A stretch of 64,000 nucleotides of DNA from Pseudomonas kermanshahensis (lineage in GTDB: Bacteria; Pseudomonadota; Gammaproteobacteria; Pseudomonadales; Pseudomonadaceae). The translations under genes were made by a program, and so were the position numbers. The notes under the pieces were generated by a model. It made no database searches and was not told the origin of the DNA. It saw nothing but the letters and a program-made list of their open reading frames with translations. Of the stretch, positions 9,528 through 17,576 are shown one piece after another; the first letter of the stretch is position 1; every line of letters starts with the position of its first letter. The stretch spans positions 930,001 through 994,000 of the forward strand of contig NZ_JABWRY020000001.1 of assembly GCF_014269205.2 (NCBI RefSeq), given 5' to 3'.

Positions 9528-10493
9528 TCAATCCCTGGCTGGCTCGCCATTCTCAACGGCTGACGAAGGCGCTTCCAGGCGACGGAACCAGGTCGACAGC
9601 AACGCCCCGGAAATATTGTGCCAAACGCTGAACAACGCACTCGGCACCGCGGCCAATGGCGAGAAGTGCGCCGCCGCCAGTGCTGCCCCCAGCCCGGAGT
9701 TCTGCATGCCCACCTCCAGCGCCAGCGACTTGCGTTGGGCCAGCGGTAACTTGCACAGCTTGCCGGTCAGGTACCCCAGCAAATAGCCAAAGCTGTTGTG
9801 CAGCATCACCACCGCCATGATCAGCAGCCCCGACTCGGCGATCTTCGCCTGGCTGGCCGCCACCACCGCGCAGACGATCATGACGATGCTCACCACCGAC
9901 ACCAGCGGCAACACCTGCACGGCGGCCTGCACCCGAGCGCCCAACAGGCGCTGGGCCAGCACGCCGAGCACGATCGGCAGCATGACCAGCTGCAGGATCG
10001 ACCAGAACATGTCCATGAACGAGACCGGCAGCCAGGCCGAGGCCAGGAACCAGATCAGCGCTGGGGTCAGCAGCGGGGCGAGCAGGGTGGTGACCGCGGC
10101 GATCGCCACCGCCAGCGCCAGGTCGCCCTTGGACAGCCAGACCATCACGTTCGAGGCGGTGCCGCTCGGGCAGCAGCCGACCAGAATCACCCCGACGGCG
10201 ATCTCGGCGGGCAAGTGGAACAGCTGGCAGAGCAGCCAGGCCATGCCCGGCATGATCACGAAATGCGCCACCACCCCCAGCATCACGCGCCAGGGTTGGC
10301 GGGCGAGGGCAGCGAAGTCGTCGAGCTTGAGGGTCAGGCCCATGCCGAACATCACCAGCCCCAGCAGCGGCACGATGGCCACTTTCAAGGCGATGAACCA
10401 CTGCGGTTGCAGGAAGGCCAGCACGGCGAACACCAACACCCAGAGGGCGAAGGTGTTGCCGACGAAGCGGCTGAGGGCGGCGAGGGCGCGCAT
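9528..10493 (-). CDS. Bile acid:sodium symporter (BASS) family transporter
   Basis: A 321-residue membrane protein with about ten helices carrying BASS-family signatures: GLVMFGMGLTLKLDDF near residue 50 and GCCPSGTASNVMVWLSKGD near 120, which forms part of the sodium-binding crossover. Family members move organic anions such as bile acids, pantoate or keto acids with sodium; the substrate here is unknown. The ATG has AAGGA about 8 bases upstream. It is flanked by REP pairs on both sides and has no operon partner. Confidence 0.85.
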   Translation of the reverse strand: MRALAALSRFVGNTFALWVLVFAVLAFLQPQWFIALKVAIVPLLGLVMFGMGLTLKLDDFAALARQPWRVMLGVVAHFVIMPGMAWLLCQLFHLPAEIAVGVILVGCCPSGTASNVMVWLSKGDLALAVAIAAVTTLLAPLLTPALIWFLASAWLPVSFMDMFWSILQLVMLPIVLGVLAQRLLGARVQAAVQVLPLVSVVSIVMIVCAVVAASQAKIAESGLLIMAVVMLHNSFGYLLGYLTGKLCKLPLAQRKSLALEVGMQNSGLGAALAAAHFSPLAAVPSALFSVWHNISGALLSTWFRRLEAPSSAVENGEPARD

Positions 10494-10531
10494 GGGAAAG
10501 TCCTTGTACTTATATAAAGAGGTGAGTTTCC

Positions 10532-10612
10532 AGGGCCCTTACGCGGGCAAGCCCGCTGCCACTGGGTGAGCAAGCACCTGTGGCAGCGGGCTCGCCCGCG
10601 AAAGGGCCGGTA
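10532..10612. repeat. Inverted REP pair (GCGGG type)
   Basis: AGGGCCCTTACGCGGGCAAG followed by CCCGCTGCCA, and the inverted copy GGCAGCGGGCTCGCCCGCGA ending AAGGGCC. The copies diverge slightly from the other REPs in the window. Confidence 0.8.
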
Positions 10613-10658
10613 CTGGTCAATGATTAACGATCAGGCCAGCACCGGCAAAGCATGAAGG

Positions 10659-11579
10659 TTAGACCCCTTGCGGAATCTCCTCCCCACCCAAGGCCTCGAA
10701 CAGCACCGGGAGGAATTCGGTAAAGGTCATCATCATCAGCAGGAAGCTGGCATCGAACTGCTGCTGGGCCTCATCACCGCCATCCTGTTCGGCCTGCTCT
10801 TGCAGCAGCTCTTCGAACTTCAGTCGCTTGATGACCATCTTGTCGTCGAGCACGAACGACAGTTTGTCTTGCCAGGCCAGGGCCAGTTGGGTAACCACCT
10901 TGCCGGTGCTCAGGTGCAGCTGGATTTCTTCGCTGGTCAGGTCCTGGCGCTTGCAGCGCACGATGCCACCGTCTTCGGCGGTGTCGCGCAGCTCGCACTC
11001 GTCCAGTACATAGAAGCCTTCGGCCGCTTGTTGCGACTTGACCCAGTCGGTCATGGTGGCCGCTGGCGCGATCTTCACGGTAGCGGGGCGTACCGGCAGC
11101 GAGCCCATGACTTCACGCAGGGTCGACAGCAGGTCTTCGGCACGCTTGGCGCTGGCCGAGTTGACCAGGATCACGCCCAGGCGCGGGGCGATGGCGGCGA
11201 AGATCATCGAGCGACGAATGAAGGCGCGCGGCAGGAAGGCCTGGATGATCTCGTCCTTGATCTGGTCGCGTTCCTTTTTATAGACCTTGCGCATCTGCTC
11301 GGTCTCGATCTCTTCGACCTTCTCCTTGACTGCGTCATTCACCACGCTGCTTGGGAGGATACGTTCTTCCTTGCGCGCGGCGATCAGCAGGAACTCGCCG
11401 CTGACGTGCACCAGGGGAGCGTCTTCGCCCTTGCCGAATGGCGCGACGAAGCCATAGGTGGTCAGCTCCTGGCTGGCGCAGGGACGGGCCGGCTTGCTGG
11501 CCAGGGCGGTTTCCAGTGCTTCGGCTTCGAATGGAACATCCTGGGTCAGGCGGTAGGTCAGCAGGTTCTTGAACCACAT
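10659..11579 (-). CDS. rdgC: Recombination-associated protein RdgC
   Basis: This 306-residue protein is the normal RdgC length. The start ATG at 11579 gives [11 protein letters not shown], the conserved RdgC N-terminus; an in-frame ATG 36 bases upstream would add residues not seen in the family. RdgC forms a dimeric ring around double-stranded DNA and limits RecA loading, so it modulates recombination and replication restart. It is a single gene with its 5' end facing the tRNA promoter region. Confidence 0.97.
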   Translation of the reverse strand: MWFKNLLTYRLTQDVPFEAEALETALASKPARPCASQELTTYGFVAPFGKGEDAPLVHVSGEFLLIAARKEERILPSSVVNDAVKEKVEEIETEQMRKVYKKERDQIKDEIIQAFLPRAFIRRSMIFAAIAPRLGVILVNSASAKRAEDLLSTLREVMGSLPVRPATVKIAPAATMTDWVKSQQAAEGFYVLDECELRDTAEDGGIVRCKRQDLTSEEIQLHLSTGKVVTQLALAWQDKLSFVLDDKMVIKRLKFEELLQEQAEQDGGDEAQQQFDASFLLMMMTFTEFLPVLFEALGGEEIPQGV

Positions 11580-11710
11580 GAGGGGCAATCTCTCCTTAAT
11601 GCATAAGGCGGGCATTATTCTCCGAGCGGTGGTTCCCGTCCAACCCTGTCAGAGGGCCAGCACCCTTATATAAAGGAAGAAAAGCCCAGCGTTGCTAGGT
11701 CTTTGAAAGG

Positions 11711-11775
11711 CTTCGAAAAAATTTTTAAAAAAGTCGAAAAAAGTGCTTGCCAGGGTAGGGGCTCATCCGTAGAAT
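11711..11775 (+). promoter_or_regulatory. tRNA operon promoter with A/T-rich UP-like element
   Basis: TTGCCA at 11747-11752 and TAGAAT at 11770-11775 are spaced by 17 bases, a good sigma-70 match. The preceding ~33 bases are A/T-rich runs, resembling an UP element. A GC-rich GCGCGCC lies just after the -10, typical of stringently controlled stable-RNA promoters. Confidence 0.75.
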
Positions 11776-11796
11776 GCGCGCCACACCGAGACGAAA

Positions 11797-11872
11797 GGGT
11801 GATTAGCTCAGCCGGGAGAGCATCTGCCTTACAAGCAGAGGGTCGGCGGTTCGATCCCGTCATCACCCACCA
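11797..11872 (+). tRNA. tRNA-Val (anticodon TAC)
   Basis: A cloverleaf with acceptor arms GGGTGAT/ATCACCC, D arm TTAGCTCAG, anticodon stem TCTGC/GCAGA around loop CTTACAA (anticodon TAC), T arm with GTTCGATCC, and encoded CCA. Confidence 0.97.
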
Positions 11873-11885
11873 CTCGATGTATAGC

Positions 11886-11962
11886 GCAGCGGTAGTTCAG
11901 TCGGTTAGAATACCGGCCTGTCACGCCGGGGGTCGCGGGTTCGAGTCCCGTCCGCTGCGCCA
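11886..11962 (+). tRNA. tRNA-Asp (anticodon GTC)
   Basis: Acceptor arms GCAGCGG/CCGCTGC with discriminator G, anticodon stem CCGGC/GCCGG around loop CTGTCAC (anticodon GTC), T loop GTTCGAGTC, and encoded CCA. It is cotranscribed with the tRNA-Val 13 bases upstream. Confidence 0.97.
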
Positions 11963-12003
11963 TATTCAACTTCCAGGGCCCACTGAACACCCGGAAGTTA
12001 CAG

Positions 12004-12031
12004 AAAAAGCGACCTTAGGGTCGCTTTTTTT
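12004..12031 (+). terminator. Rho-independent terminator of the tRNA operon
   Basis: AAAAAGCGACC, loop TTAG, GGTCGCTTTTTTT: an 8-bp or longer stem with a run of seven T, 41 bases after tRNA-Asp. Confidence 0.9.
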
Positions 12032-12080
12032 GTTTGTGCTGAATTTTGCTGCGCCAAGCCTATCGTATTCAGTTAGCAGG

Positions 12081-12171
12081 GGCCTGTGGGAGCGGGTTTG
12101 CCCGCGAAGAAGGCGACGCGGTGTAGGGCACCGGCTTCGCCGGTGTTCGCGGGTGAACCCGCTCCCACAGG
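12081..12171. repeat. Inverted REP pair (GCGGG type)
   Basis: CCTGTGGGAGCGGGTTTGCC (running to CGCGAAGAAGGC), then ACCGGCTTCGCCGGT as an extra small hairpin, then TTCGCGGGTGAACCCGCTCC ending CACAGG. It lies between the tRNA terminator and the end of map. Confidence 0.85.
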
Positions 12172-12191
12172 GTCTGTGCCGCGCTGCGGTA

Positions 12192-12968
12192 TCAACGCTT
12201 GCGTTCTTCCTCCCGCAACGTCAGCACCTCAACCCCCGCCTCAGTCACCGCCACCGTATGTTCCCACTGCGCAGAAAGCGTATGGTCGCGGGTGATCACC
12301 GTCCACCCGTCCTTCAACGTCCGTGTCCCACGCCCGCCCTGGTTGATCATCGGCTCGATGGTAAACACCATGCCAGGCTTGAGCGCCATGCCCATGCCGC
12401 GCTGCCCGTAATGCAGCACCTCCGGCTTTTCATGCATCTGCTGGCCAATGCCATGGCCACAATATTCGCGCACCACGCTGTAGCCCGCAGCTTCGGCATG
12501 GGCCTGGATAGCATGGCCAATGTCACCCAGCGTCGCCCCCGGGCGCACCTGCTCGATGCCTTTCCATAGCGCGTCATAGGTGGTGTCGACCAACCGCCGG
12601 GCCTCATCGCTGATCACCCCAAGGCAATACATCTTCGACGAATCGGCGATATAGCCGCCTTGTTCGAGGGTGATGTCGACATTGATGATCGACCCTTCCT
12701 TCAGCACTTCATCAGCCTTCGGCATGCCGTGGCAGACCACATGGTCCACTGACGTATTGAGCGCGTAGGGGAACCCATACTGGCCCTTGCTCGCCGGGCG
12801 TGCCTTCAGGCTGTCGACGATGAACGCCTCGGCAAGGTCGTTGATCTGCATCGTGGTTACGCCAGGGCGTATGAAACGGTCGAGCTCTGCAAATACCTGG
12901 GCCAGTAGCTGACCGGCGTTGCGCATCACGTCGAGTTGGGCGGGGGTTTTGAGGATCACCTGGGACAT
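12192..12968 (-). CDS. map: Type I methionine aminopeptidase
   Basis: A 258-residue M24A peptidase that removes the initiator methionine. Visible metal-site segments include HGMPKADEVLKEGSIINVDI, HGIGQQMHEKP and MVFTIEPMI, in the usual order for the two-metal pita-bread fold. The start at 12968 (MSQVILKTP) gives the family length. It is odd in having only CCTCCCCCC upstream and no Shine-Dalgarno; an ATG at 13040 would add 24 residues. The gene is divergent from the nitrate reductase operon. It is likely a second map, since the essential copy usually sits near rpsB. Confidence 0.93.
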   Translation of the reverse strand: MSQVILKTPAQLDVMRNAGQLLAQVFAELDRFIRPGVTTMQINDLAEAFIVDSLKARPASKGQYGFPYALNTSVDHVVCHGMPKADEVLKEGSIINVDITLEQGGYIADSSKMYCLGVISDEARRLVDTTYDALWKGIEQVRPGATLGDIGHAIQAHAEAAGYSVVREYCGHGIGQQMHEKPEVLHYGQRGMGMALKPGMVFTIEPMINQGGRGTRTLKDGWTVITRDHTLSAQWEHTVAVTEAGVEVLTLREEERKR

Positions 12969-13070
12969 GGGGGGAGGGCAGTAACTCTGGCTAAAATGTG
13001 CCCCAGCATAGCGCTGCGAGCCTGCGAGATGCCACCGCATGGTGCGCCAAACCTTCCCTGATAGCGCAGG

Positions 13071-13103
13071 CCCTGTAGGAGCGGGCTTGCCCGCGATGAG
13101 CCC
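13071..13103. repeat. Single REP element
   Basis: CCCTGTAGGAGCGGGCTTGC followed by CCGCGATGAGCCC, a single putida-type REP copy just upstream of the nitrate reductase promoter. Confidence 0.75.
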
Positions 13104-13111
13104 AGTACAGC

Positions 13112-13127
13112 TGGCCCGGTAATTGCT
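13112..13127 (+). promoter_or_regulatory. Sigma-54 type promoter of the nitrate reductase gene
   Basis: TGGCCCG-GTAA-TTGCT matches the -24/-12 consensus TGGCACG-N4-TTGCW, with GG and GC at the required 12-base offset. A start about 12 bases downstream (~13138) would place the transcript 5' end just before the first leader hairpin. This suggests NtrC control by nitrogen limitation. Confidence 0.75.
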
Positions 13128-13143
13128 GGCTTGCCTCTACCCA

Positions 13144-13192
13144 GGGCAATCAATGCCGATTGCCCGCACATTTTCACGACAAAGGCGCCGTG
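13144..13192 (+). promoter_or_regulatory. ANTAR two-hairpin antitermination target (NasT-type leader)
   Basis: P1 is GGGCAATC-AATGCC-GATTGCCC (13144-13165), a perfect 8-bp stem. P2 is CACGAC-AAAGGC-GCCGTG (13175-13192), with one A-C mismatch. Both hexaloops have A at position 1 and G at position 4, the ANTAR-domain RNA signature. P2 overlaps the 5' arm of the leader terminator (13181 onward), so the two structures exclude each other. NasT is the expected binder; its gene is not in the window. Confidence 0.82.
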
Positions 13193-13240
13193 TTGCCCCG
13201 CTTGCCATGCAAGCCGGGGCAGCCGGCGCCTTTTGTGTTT
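13181..13240 (+). terminator. Leader terminator (attenuator) before the nitrate reductase gene
   Basis: AAAGGCGCCG (13181-13190) pairs with CGGCGCCTTT (13224-13233), enclosing the inner stem TGCCCCG/CGGGGCA. It is followed by TGTGTTTTT. Its 5' arm overlaps ANTAR hairpin P2. Confidence 0.8.
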
Positions 13241-13258
13241 TTACCAGGAGACCGGCCC

Positions 13259-16200
13259 ATGAGCAGCAGCGAAGTACGCAGTGTCTGCCCGTATTGCGGC
13301 GTCGGCTGCGGCATTGTCATGAGCGTGGCCGATGGCAAAGTCAGCAAGATCAGCGGCGACAAGCAGCACCCCAGCAATTTTGGCCGCCTGTGCACCAAGG
13401 GCCTGACCGCGCACGTACCGCTGAGCGCGGCCGGGCGCATGGAAGACGCCTACCTGCGCCAGCAACGCAGCCAGCAACCGGCGCGCACAGGCCTGGACCA
13501 GGCCATCGCCCAGGCCGCCGAGCGCCTGCGCGGCATTATCGACCAGCACGGCCCCGATGCCGTGGCCTTGTATGTGTCGGGGCAGATGTCGCTGGAGGCG
13601 CAGTACCTCGCCAACAAACTGGCCAAGGGTTTTATCCGCACCCGCCATATCGAGTCCAATTCACGGCTGTGCATGGCCAGCGCTGGCAGCGGCTACAAGC
13701 TGTCATTGGGCGCCGATGGCCCGCCCGGCAGCTACCAGGACTTCGAGCACGCGGAGGTGTTTCTGGTGATCGGCGCCAACATGACCGACTGTCACCCAAT
13801 CCTGTTCCTGCGCCTGCTCGACCGGCTGAAAGCCGGCGCCAGGTTGATCGTCGTCGACCCCCGGCGCACGGCCACCGCAGACAAGGCCGACCTGTTCTTG
13901 CAGGTACGCCCGGGCACCGACATGGCCCTGCTCAATGGCTTGCTGCACCTGCTGCACCAGAACGGCCACACAAACGCTGACTTCATCGCCCGTCACACCG
14001 AGGGCTGGGAAGACCTGCCTGCATTCCTGGAGGACTACAGCCCCGCCCGCGTCGCCGCCATCACCGGCCTGAGCGAAGCCGACATCCGCACCGCCGCCGA
14101 ATGGCTCGGCGGTGCCAAGGACTGGATGAGCTGCTGGACCATGGGCCTTAACCAGAGCATCCATGGCACCTGGCACAGCAACGCGATCTGCAACCTGCAC
14201 CTGGCCACCGGCGCCATTTGCCGCCCTGGCAGCGGGCCGTTCTCCCTCACCGGGCAACCGAATGCCATGGGCGGCCGCGAGATGGGCTACATGGGGCCGG
14301 GCCTGCCGGGGCAGCGATCGGCGTTGGTGGCGGCCGACCGCGCCTTTGTCGAAAACCAGTGGCAGCTGGCCCCAGGCAGCCTGCGCAGCGAAGGCGGCGA
14401 GGGCACCGTGGCGCTGTTCGAGCAGATGAAGCGCGGCGAGGTCAAGGCGTGCTGGATCATCTGCAGCAACCCGGTGGCCAGCGTCGCCAACCGCCAGCAA
14501 GTGATCGACGGCCTGGGCCAGGCTGAACTGGTGATCACCCAGGATGCGTTTCTCGACACCGAGACCAACCGCTACGCCGACATCCTGTTGCCGGCCGCGC
14601 TGTGGGCCGAAGGCGAGGGCGTGATGATCAACAGTGAACGCAACCTGACCTTGATGCCCCGCGCCGTGGCACCCCCAGGCCAAAGCCTGCCGGACTGGCA
14701 GATCATCGCCCGCATCGCCTGCGCCATGGGCTATGCCGATGCCTTCGACTACCCCAATGCCGAAGCGGTGTACGACGAAATCCGCCGTTTCCACAACCCG
14801 GCAACCGGCTACGACCTGCGCGGTATCGGCTACACCGACCTGCGCGCGCAGCCGCGCCAGTGGCCCTGCGCGCCAGGGCATGAGGCCCCGCGCAGCCCGC
14901 TGCGTTACCAGAACGACGGCAGCAGCCAGCCGCTGTTGCTCGACGCCCAGGGCAAGCGCCCGGCGCTGGCGTTTCCGACGGCCAGTGGCAAAGCGCGCTT
15001 CTTCGCCCGCCCTTGGCTGCCTGCGCCCGAGCTGCCCGACGCGGACTACCCGATGGTGCTCAACACCGGCCGTGTGCAGCACCAATGGCACACCCTGACC
15101 AAGACCGGCAAGGTGCCTGCGCTGAACAAACTCGAGCCCGGCCCCTTTGTCGAGCTGCACCCTGACGATGCCGCGCGCCTGGGTATTCGCGACAAGGACC
15201 AGGTTGCCGTCCGCTCGCGGCGGGGGCAGGCGTTGTTGCCGGCACGGGTCAGTGATCGGGTCATGCCGGGCAACTGTTTCGCCCCTTTCCACTGGAACGA
15301 TGTGATGGGCGAGCAGCTGGCGATCAATGCCGTGACCTGCGATGCCGTCGACCCGCTGTCGCTGCAGCCGGCCTTCAAACACTGCGCCGTGGCCCTGCAG
15401 CGGGTTGCCGGCGAACGTATCGACGCCGTTGACCTGAGCGCCGCCACTGCCATCCCGGAGCCTGCCCACATGCCGACCGCCACCCTGTCCCGTCTGCTTG
15501 GCCTGGACACCCTGCCAGCCCCGGTGCTGGCCGAGGAGGAGCGTCATTACTTGCAGGGTTTTTTGCTCGGCCTGGACCAGGCCCGCGCTGAGGGGGTGCC
15601 CAGCCTGCCGGCCAGTGCGCCGCTGGCCGCAAGCCGGCGGCTGTTCGTCGATGGGCTATTGGCGGGGTTGTTCGCCCAGCCTTCGGAACTGCCTAACCCG
15701 ACGCTTGCGGCGCCCCAGCATCAGGTGCTGTGGGCCTCGCAAACCGGTAACGGTGAGGCACTGGCCGAACGCTGTGCCGAACGCCTGCGTGGCGCCGGCC
15801 TCGCCGTGCAGCTCAGTTGCATGGCAGCGGTCAGCCCGCAGCAGTTGCACGGCGCGGCCAGTGTCGTACTGATCGCCAGTACGTTTGGCGATGGCGATGC
15901 GCCCGACAGTGCGACGGCGTTCTGGCAAGCCCTGCAAGGCGAGGAGGGCGCCCACTGTGCCGACGTGCCTTACGCCGTGTTGGCCTTGGGTGACTCCAGT
16001 TACGACCAGTTTTGCGGGTTTGGCCGCAAGCTCGATCAGCGCCTGGCCGAGCTGGGCGGGCGAAGGTTGTTGCCACGGGTGGACTGCGAGCCGGACTTCG
16101 ATGAGGCGTTCGCCACCTGGCTCGACGCCTTGTCATCGCAGTTGGGCAGCGCCGCCGCGCCCCAGGCAAGCAGCGCACCCGCGCCCGTGGAGGCCTACAG

Positions 16201-17290
16201 CAAGCAGCAACCCTGGTCGGCCACCTTGCTGGAAAACCGCGTGCTCAACGCCCCAGGTGCCAGCAAGGAGACTCGCCAACTGGTGTTCGACCTGTCGGGC
16301 AGCACGCTTACCTACCAGCCGGGCGATGCCTTGGGCGTATGGCCGCGCAATTGCCCGGCGTTGGTCGAGGAGTTGCTGGCACTGATGCGCCTCGATGGCC
16401 AGGCTCTGGTTGAGATCAAAGGCCAGCCTGCGCTGCCGTTGGCCGTTGCCATGCAAGCCCACCTGGAAATCGCCAAGGTCACCCCTGCGCAGTTGCAGGT
16501 GTTCAGCCAGACGGCGGCGGACCTGCGCCGGCTGCTTCAGCCTGAGCACAAGGCCGAGCTGCAGAGCTGGTTGTGGGGGCGGCAATTGGCGGACGTACTG
16601 CGCGAGTTCCCGCAAGACCTGCCATTGGCCACCTGGCTTGACCTGCTCAAGCCGTTGCAGCCGCGCTTGTACTCGATCAGTTCCAGCCCGTTGGCGCACC
16701 CCGGCCAGGTTCACCTGACGGTCTCGACGGTGCGTTACGGGCAGCGCAAAGGGGCCTGCTCGACCTTTCTGGCCGACCGTGCGCAAGGCATCAAGGTGGC
16801 GATCTTCCCGCAGGCATCGAAGCATTTTCGCCTGCCTGAGGACGACAATGTGCCGGTGATCATGGTCGGCCCAGGCACGGGTATCGCGCCGTTTCGGGCG
16901 TTTCTGGAAGAACGCGAAGCGCGTGGGGCCCGTGGGCAGAACTGGCTGTTTTTCGGTGAGCAGTCTGCCGCCAGCGATTTCTATTACCAAGCGCAGTTGC
17001 AAGCGTGGCAGGCGACCGGCCATGTGCGCCTGGATACCGCTTTCTCGCGCGACCAGCCCGAGAAAATCTATGTGCAGCAGCGCATGCACGAGCAGGGCGC
17101 TGACCTCTGGCGGTGGCTTGAAGGGGGCGCGTTCTTTTATGTGTGCGGCGATGCCCAGCGCATGGCCAAGGATGTGGACAGCGCCTTGCGTGTCATCGTC
17201 GCGGAGCATGGCGGTATGAGCGAGGCTGCGGCGGATGCGTATGTAGAGGCATTGAGCAAGGCCAAGCGCTATCGGCGCGATGTGTATTGA
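13259..17290 (+). CDS. nasA: Assimilatory nitrate reductase fused to a CysJ-like NADPH flavoprotein
   Basis: A 1343-residue protein. Residues ~1-700 are the NapA/NasA molybdopterin module: the [4Fe-4S] motif CPYCGVGCG plus a fourth Cys (C10, C13, C17, C45), the probable Mo-ligand Cys138 in NSRLCMAS, and a molybdopterin dinucleotide-binding C-part (LNTGRVQHQWHTLTKTGK). From ~820 a flavodoxin-like FMN domain begins (VLWASQTGNGEALAERCAE). A FAD/NADPH reductase of the CysJ type follows, with RLYSISSSP and MVGPGTGIAPFRAFLEER. It should draw electrons from NADPH through FAD and FMN to reduce nitrate to nitrite in the cytoplasm. The start at 13259 has AGGAG 7 bases upstream. Symbols vary (nasA, nasC). 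Confidence 0.95.
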   Translation: MSSSEVRSVCPYCGVGCGIVMSVADGKVSKISGDKQHPSNFGRLCTKGLTAHVPLSAAGRMEDAYLRQQRSQQPARTGLDQAIAQAAERLRGIIDQHGPDAVALYVSGQMSLEAQYLANKLAKGFIRTRHIESNSRLCMASAGSGYKLSLGADGPPGSYQDFEHAEVFLVIGANMTDCHPILFLRLLDRLKAGARLIVVDPRRTATADKADLFLQVRPGTDMALLNGLLHLLHQNGHTNADFIARHTEGWEDLPAFLEDYSPARVAAITGLSEADIRTAAEWLGGAKDWMSCWTMGLNQSIHGTWHSNAICNLHLATGAICRPGSGPFSLTGQPNAMGGREMGYMGPGLPGQRSALVAADRAFVENQWQLAPGSLRSEGGEGTVALFEQMKRGEVKACWIICSNPVASVANRQQVIDGLGQAELVITQDAFLDTETNRYADILLPAALWAEGEGVMINSERNLTLMPRAVAPPGQSLPDWQIIARIACAMGYADAFDYPNAEAVYDEIRRFHNPATGYDLRGIGYTDLRAQPRQWPCAPGHEAPRSPLRYQNDGSSQPLLLDAQGKRPALAFPTASGKARFFARPWLPAPELPDADYPMVLNTGRVQHQWHTLTKTGKVPALNKLEPGPFVELHPDDAARLGIRDKDQVAVRSRRGQALLPARVSDRVMPGNCFAPFHWNDVMGEQLAINAVTCDAVDPLSLQPAFKHCAVALQRVAGERIDAVDLSAATAIPEPAHMPTATLSRLLGLDTLPAPVLAEEERHYLQGFLLGLDQARAEGVPSLPASAPLAASRRLFVDGLLAGLFAQPSELPNPTLAAPQHQVLWASQTGNGEALAERCAERLRGAGLAVQLSCMAAVSPQQLHGAASVVLIASTFGDGDAPDSATAFWQALQGEEGAHCADVPYAVLALGDSSYDQFCGFGRKLDQRLAELGGRRLLPRVDCEPDFDEAFATWLDALSSQLGSAAAPQASSAPAPVEAYSKQQPWSATLLENRVLNAPGASKETRQLVFDLSGSTLTYQPGDALGVWPRNCPALVEELLALMRLDGQALVEIKGQPALPLAVAMQAHLEIAKVTPAQLQVFSQTAADLRRLLQPEHKAELQSWLWGRQLADVLREFPQDLPLATWLDLLKPLQPRLYSISSSPLAHPGQVHLTVSTVRYGQRKGACSTFLADRAQGIKVAIFPQASKHFRLPEDDNVPVIMVGPGTGIAPFRAFLEEREARGARGQNWLFFGEQSAASDFYYQAQLQAWQATGHVRLDTAFSRDQPEKIYVQQRMHEQGADLWRWLEGGAFFYVCGDAQRMAKDVDSALRVIVAEHGGMSEAAADAYVEALSKAKRYRRDVY

Positions 17291-17345
17291 GTGCACCGGG
17301 ATGGGGAGGGGTGCACCTTGGCTGTGCGGTTTGGGGTGCCTGTAA

Positions 17346-17424
17346 CGGCCTCTTCGCAGCACAAGGCTGCTCCTACAGGGGGGCGCAGAACCGGTAGGAG
17401 CAGCCTTGTGCTGCGAAGAGGCCC
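17346..17424. repeat. Inverted REP-like pair (AGCACAAGG type)
   Basis: GCCTCTTCGCAGCACAAGGC with a TGCTCCTACA tail, and its inverted copy GTAGGAGCAGCCTTGTGCTG ending CGAAGAGGCC. This is a second REP sequence class, also seen at 29219-29312. Confidence 0.82.
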
Positions 17425-17437
17425 AACAGGCAGTATT

Positions 17438-17453
17438 TGGCACACTCCCTGCT
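17438..17453 (+). promoter_or_regulatory. Sigma-54 type promoter of nirBD
   Basis: TGGCACA-CTCC-CTGCT has GG and GC at the correct -24/-12 offset. Transcription would start near 17464, 15 bases before the first ANTAR hairpin, the same layout as at the nitrate reductase gene. Confidence 0.72.
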
Positions 17454-17478
17454 TTACCAGCTTCACAACACGCCCCAC

Positions 17479-17534
17479 TGATCAACGGCGATCAACCAGG
17501 GGCACACCCTGATGAGTACAGGCAAAGGCGCCTG
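17479..17534 (+). promoter_or_regulatory. ANTAR two-hairpin antitermination target upstream of nirB
   Basis: P1 is TGATC-AACGGC-GATCA (17479-17494). P2 is CAGGC-AAAGGC-GCCTG (17519-17534). Both hexaloops carry A1 and G4. The P2 loop AAAGGC is identical to that of the nitrate reductase leader. The 3' arm of P2 overlaps the 5' arm of the terminator at 17529-17561, the arrangement expected for NasT-mediated antitermination. Confidence 0.87.
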
Positions 17535-17561
17535 GAGCTTCGGCTCCAGGCGTTTTTTTTT
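17529..17561 (+). terminator. Leader terminator immediately upstream of nirB
   Basis: CGCCTGGAGC-TTCG-GCTCCAGGCG, a perfect 10-bp stem with a TTCG tetraloop, followed by nine T. It ends only 15 bases before the nirB start, so it can only be a regulated attenuator. Confidence 0.95.
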
Positions 17562-17576
17562 GATCGAGGATCGGCT

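Noticed and set aside
13703..15547. A 614-codon minus-strand frame inside the nitrate reductase gene
   Set aside because: Antisense to conserved molybdopterin-enzyme sequence with no recognisable domain; GC-driven shadow.
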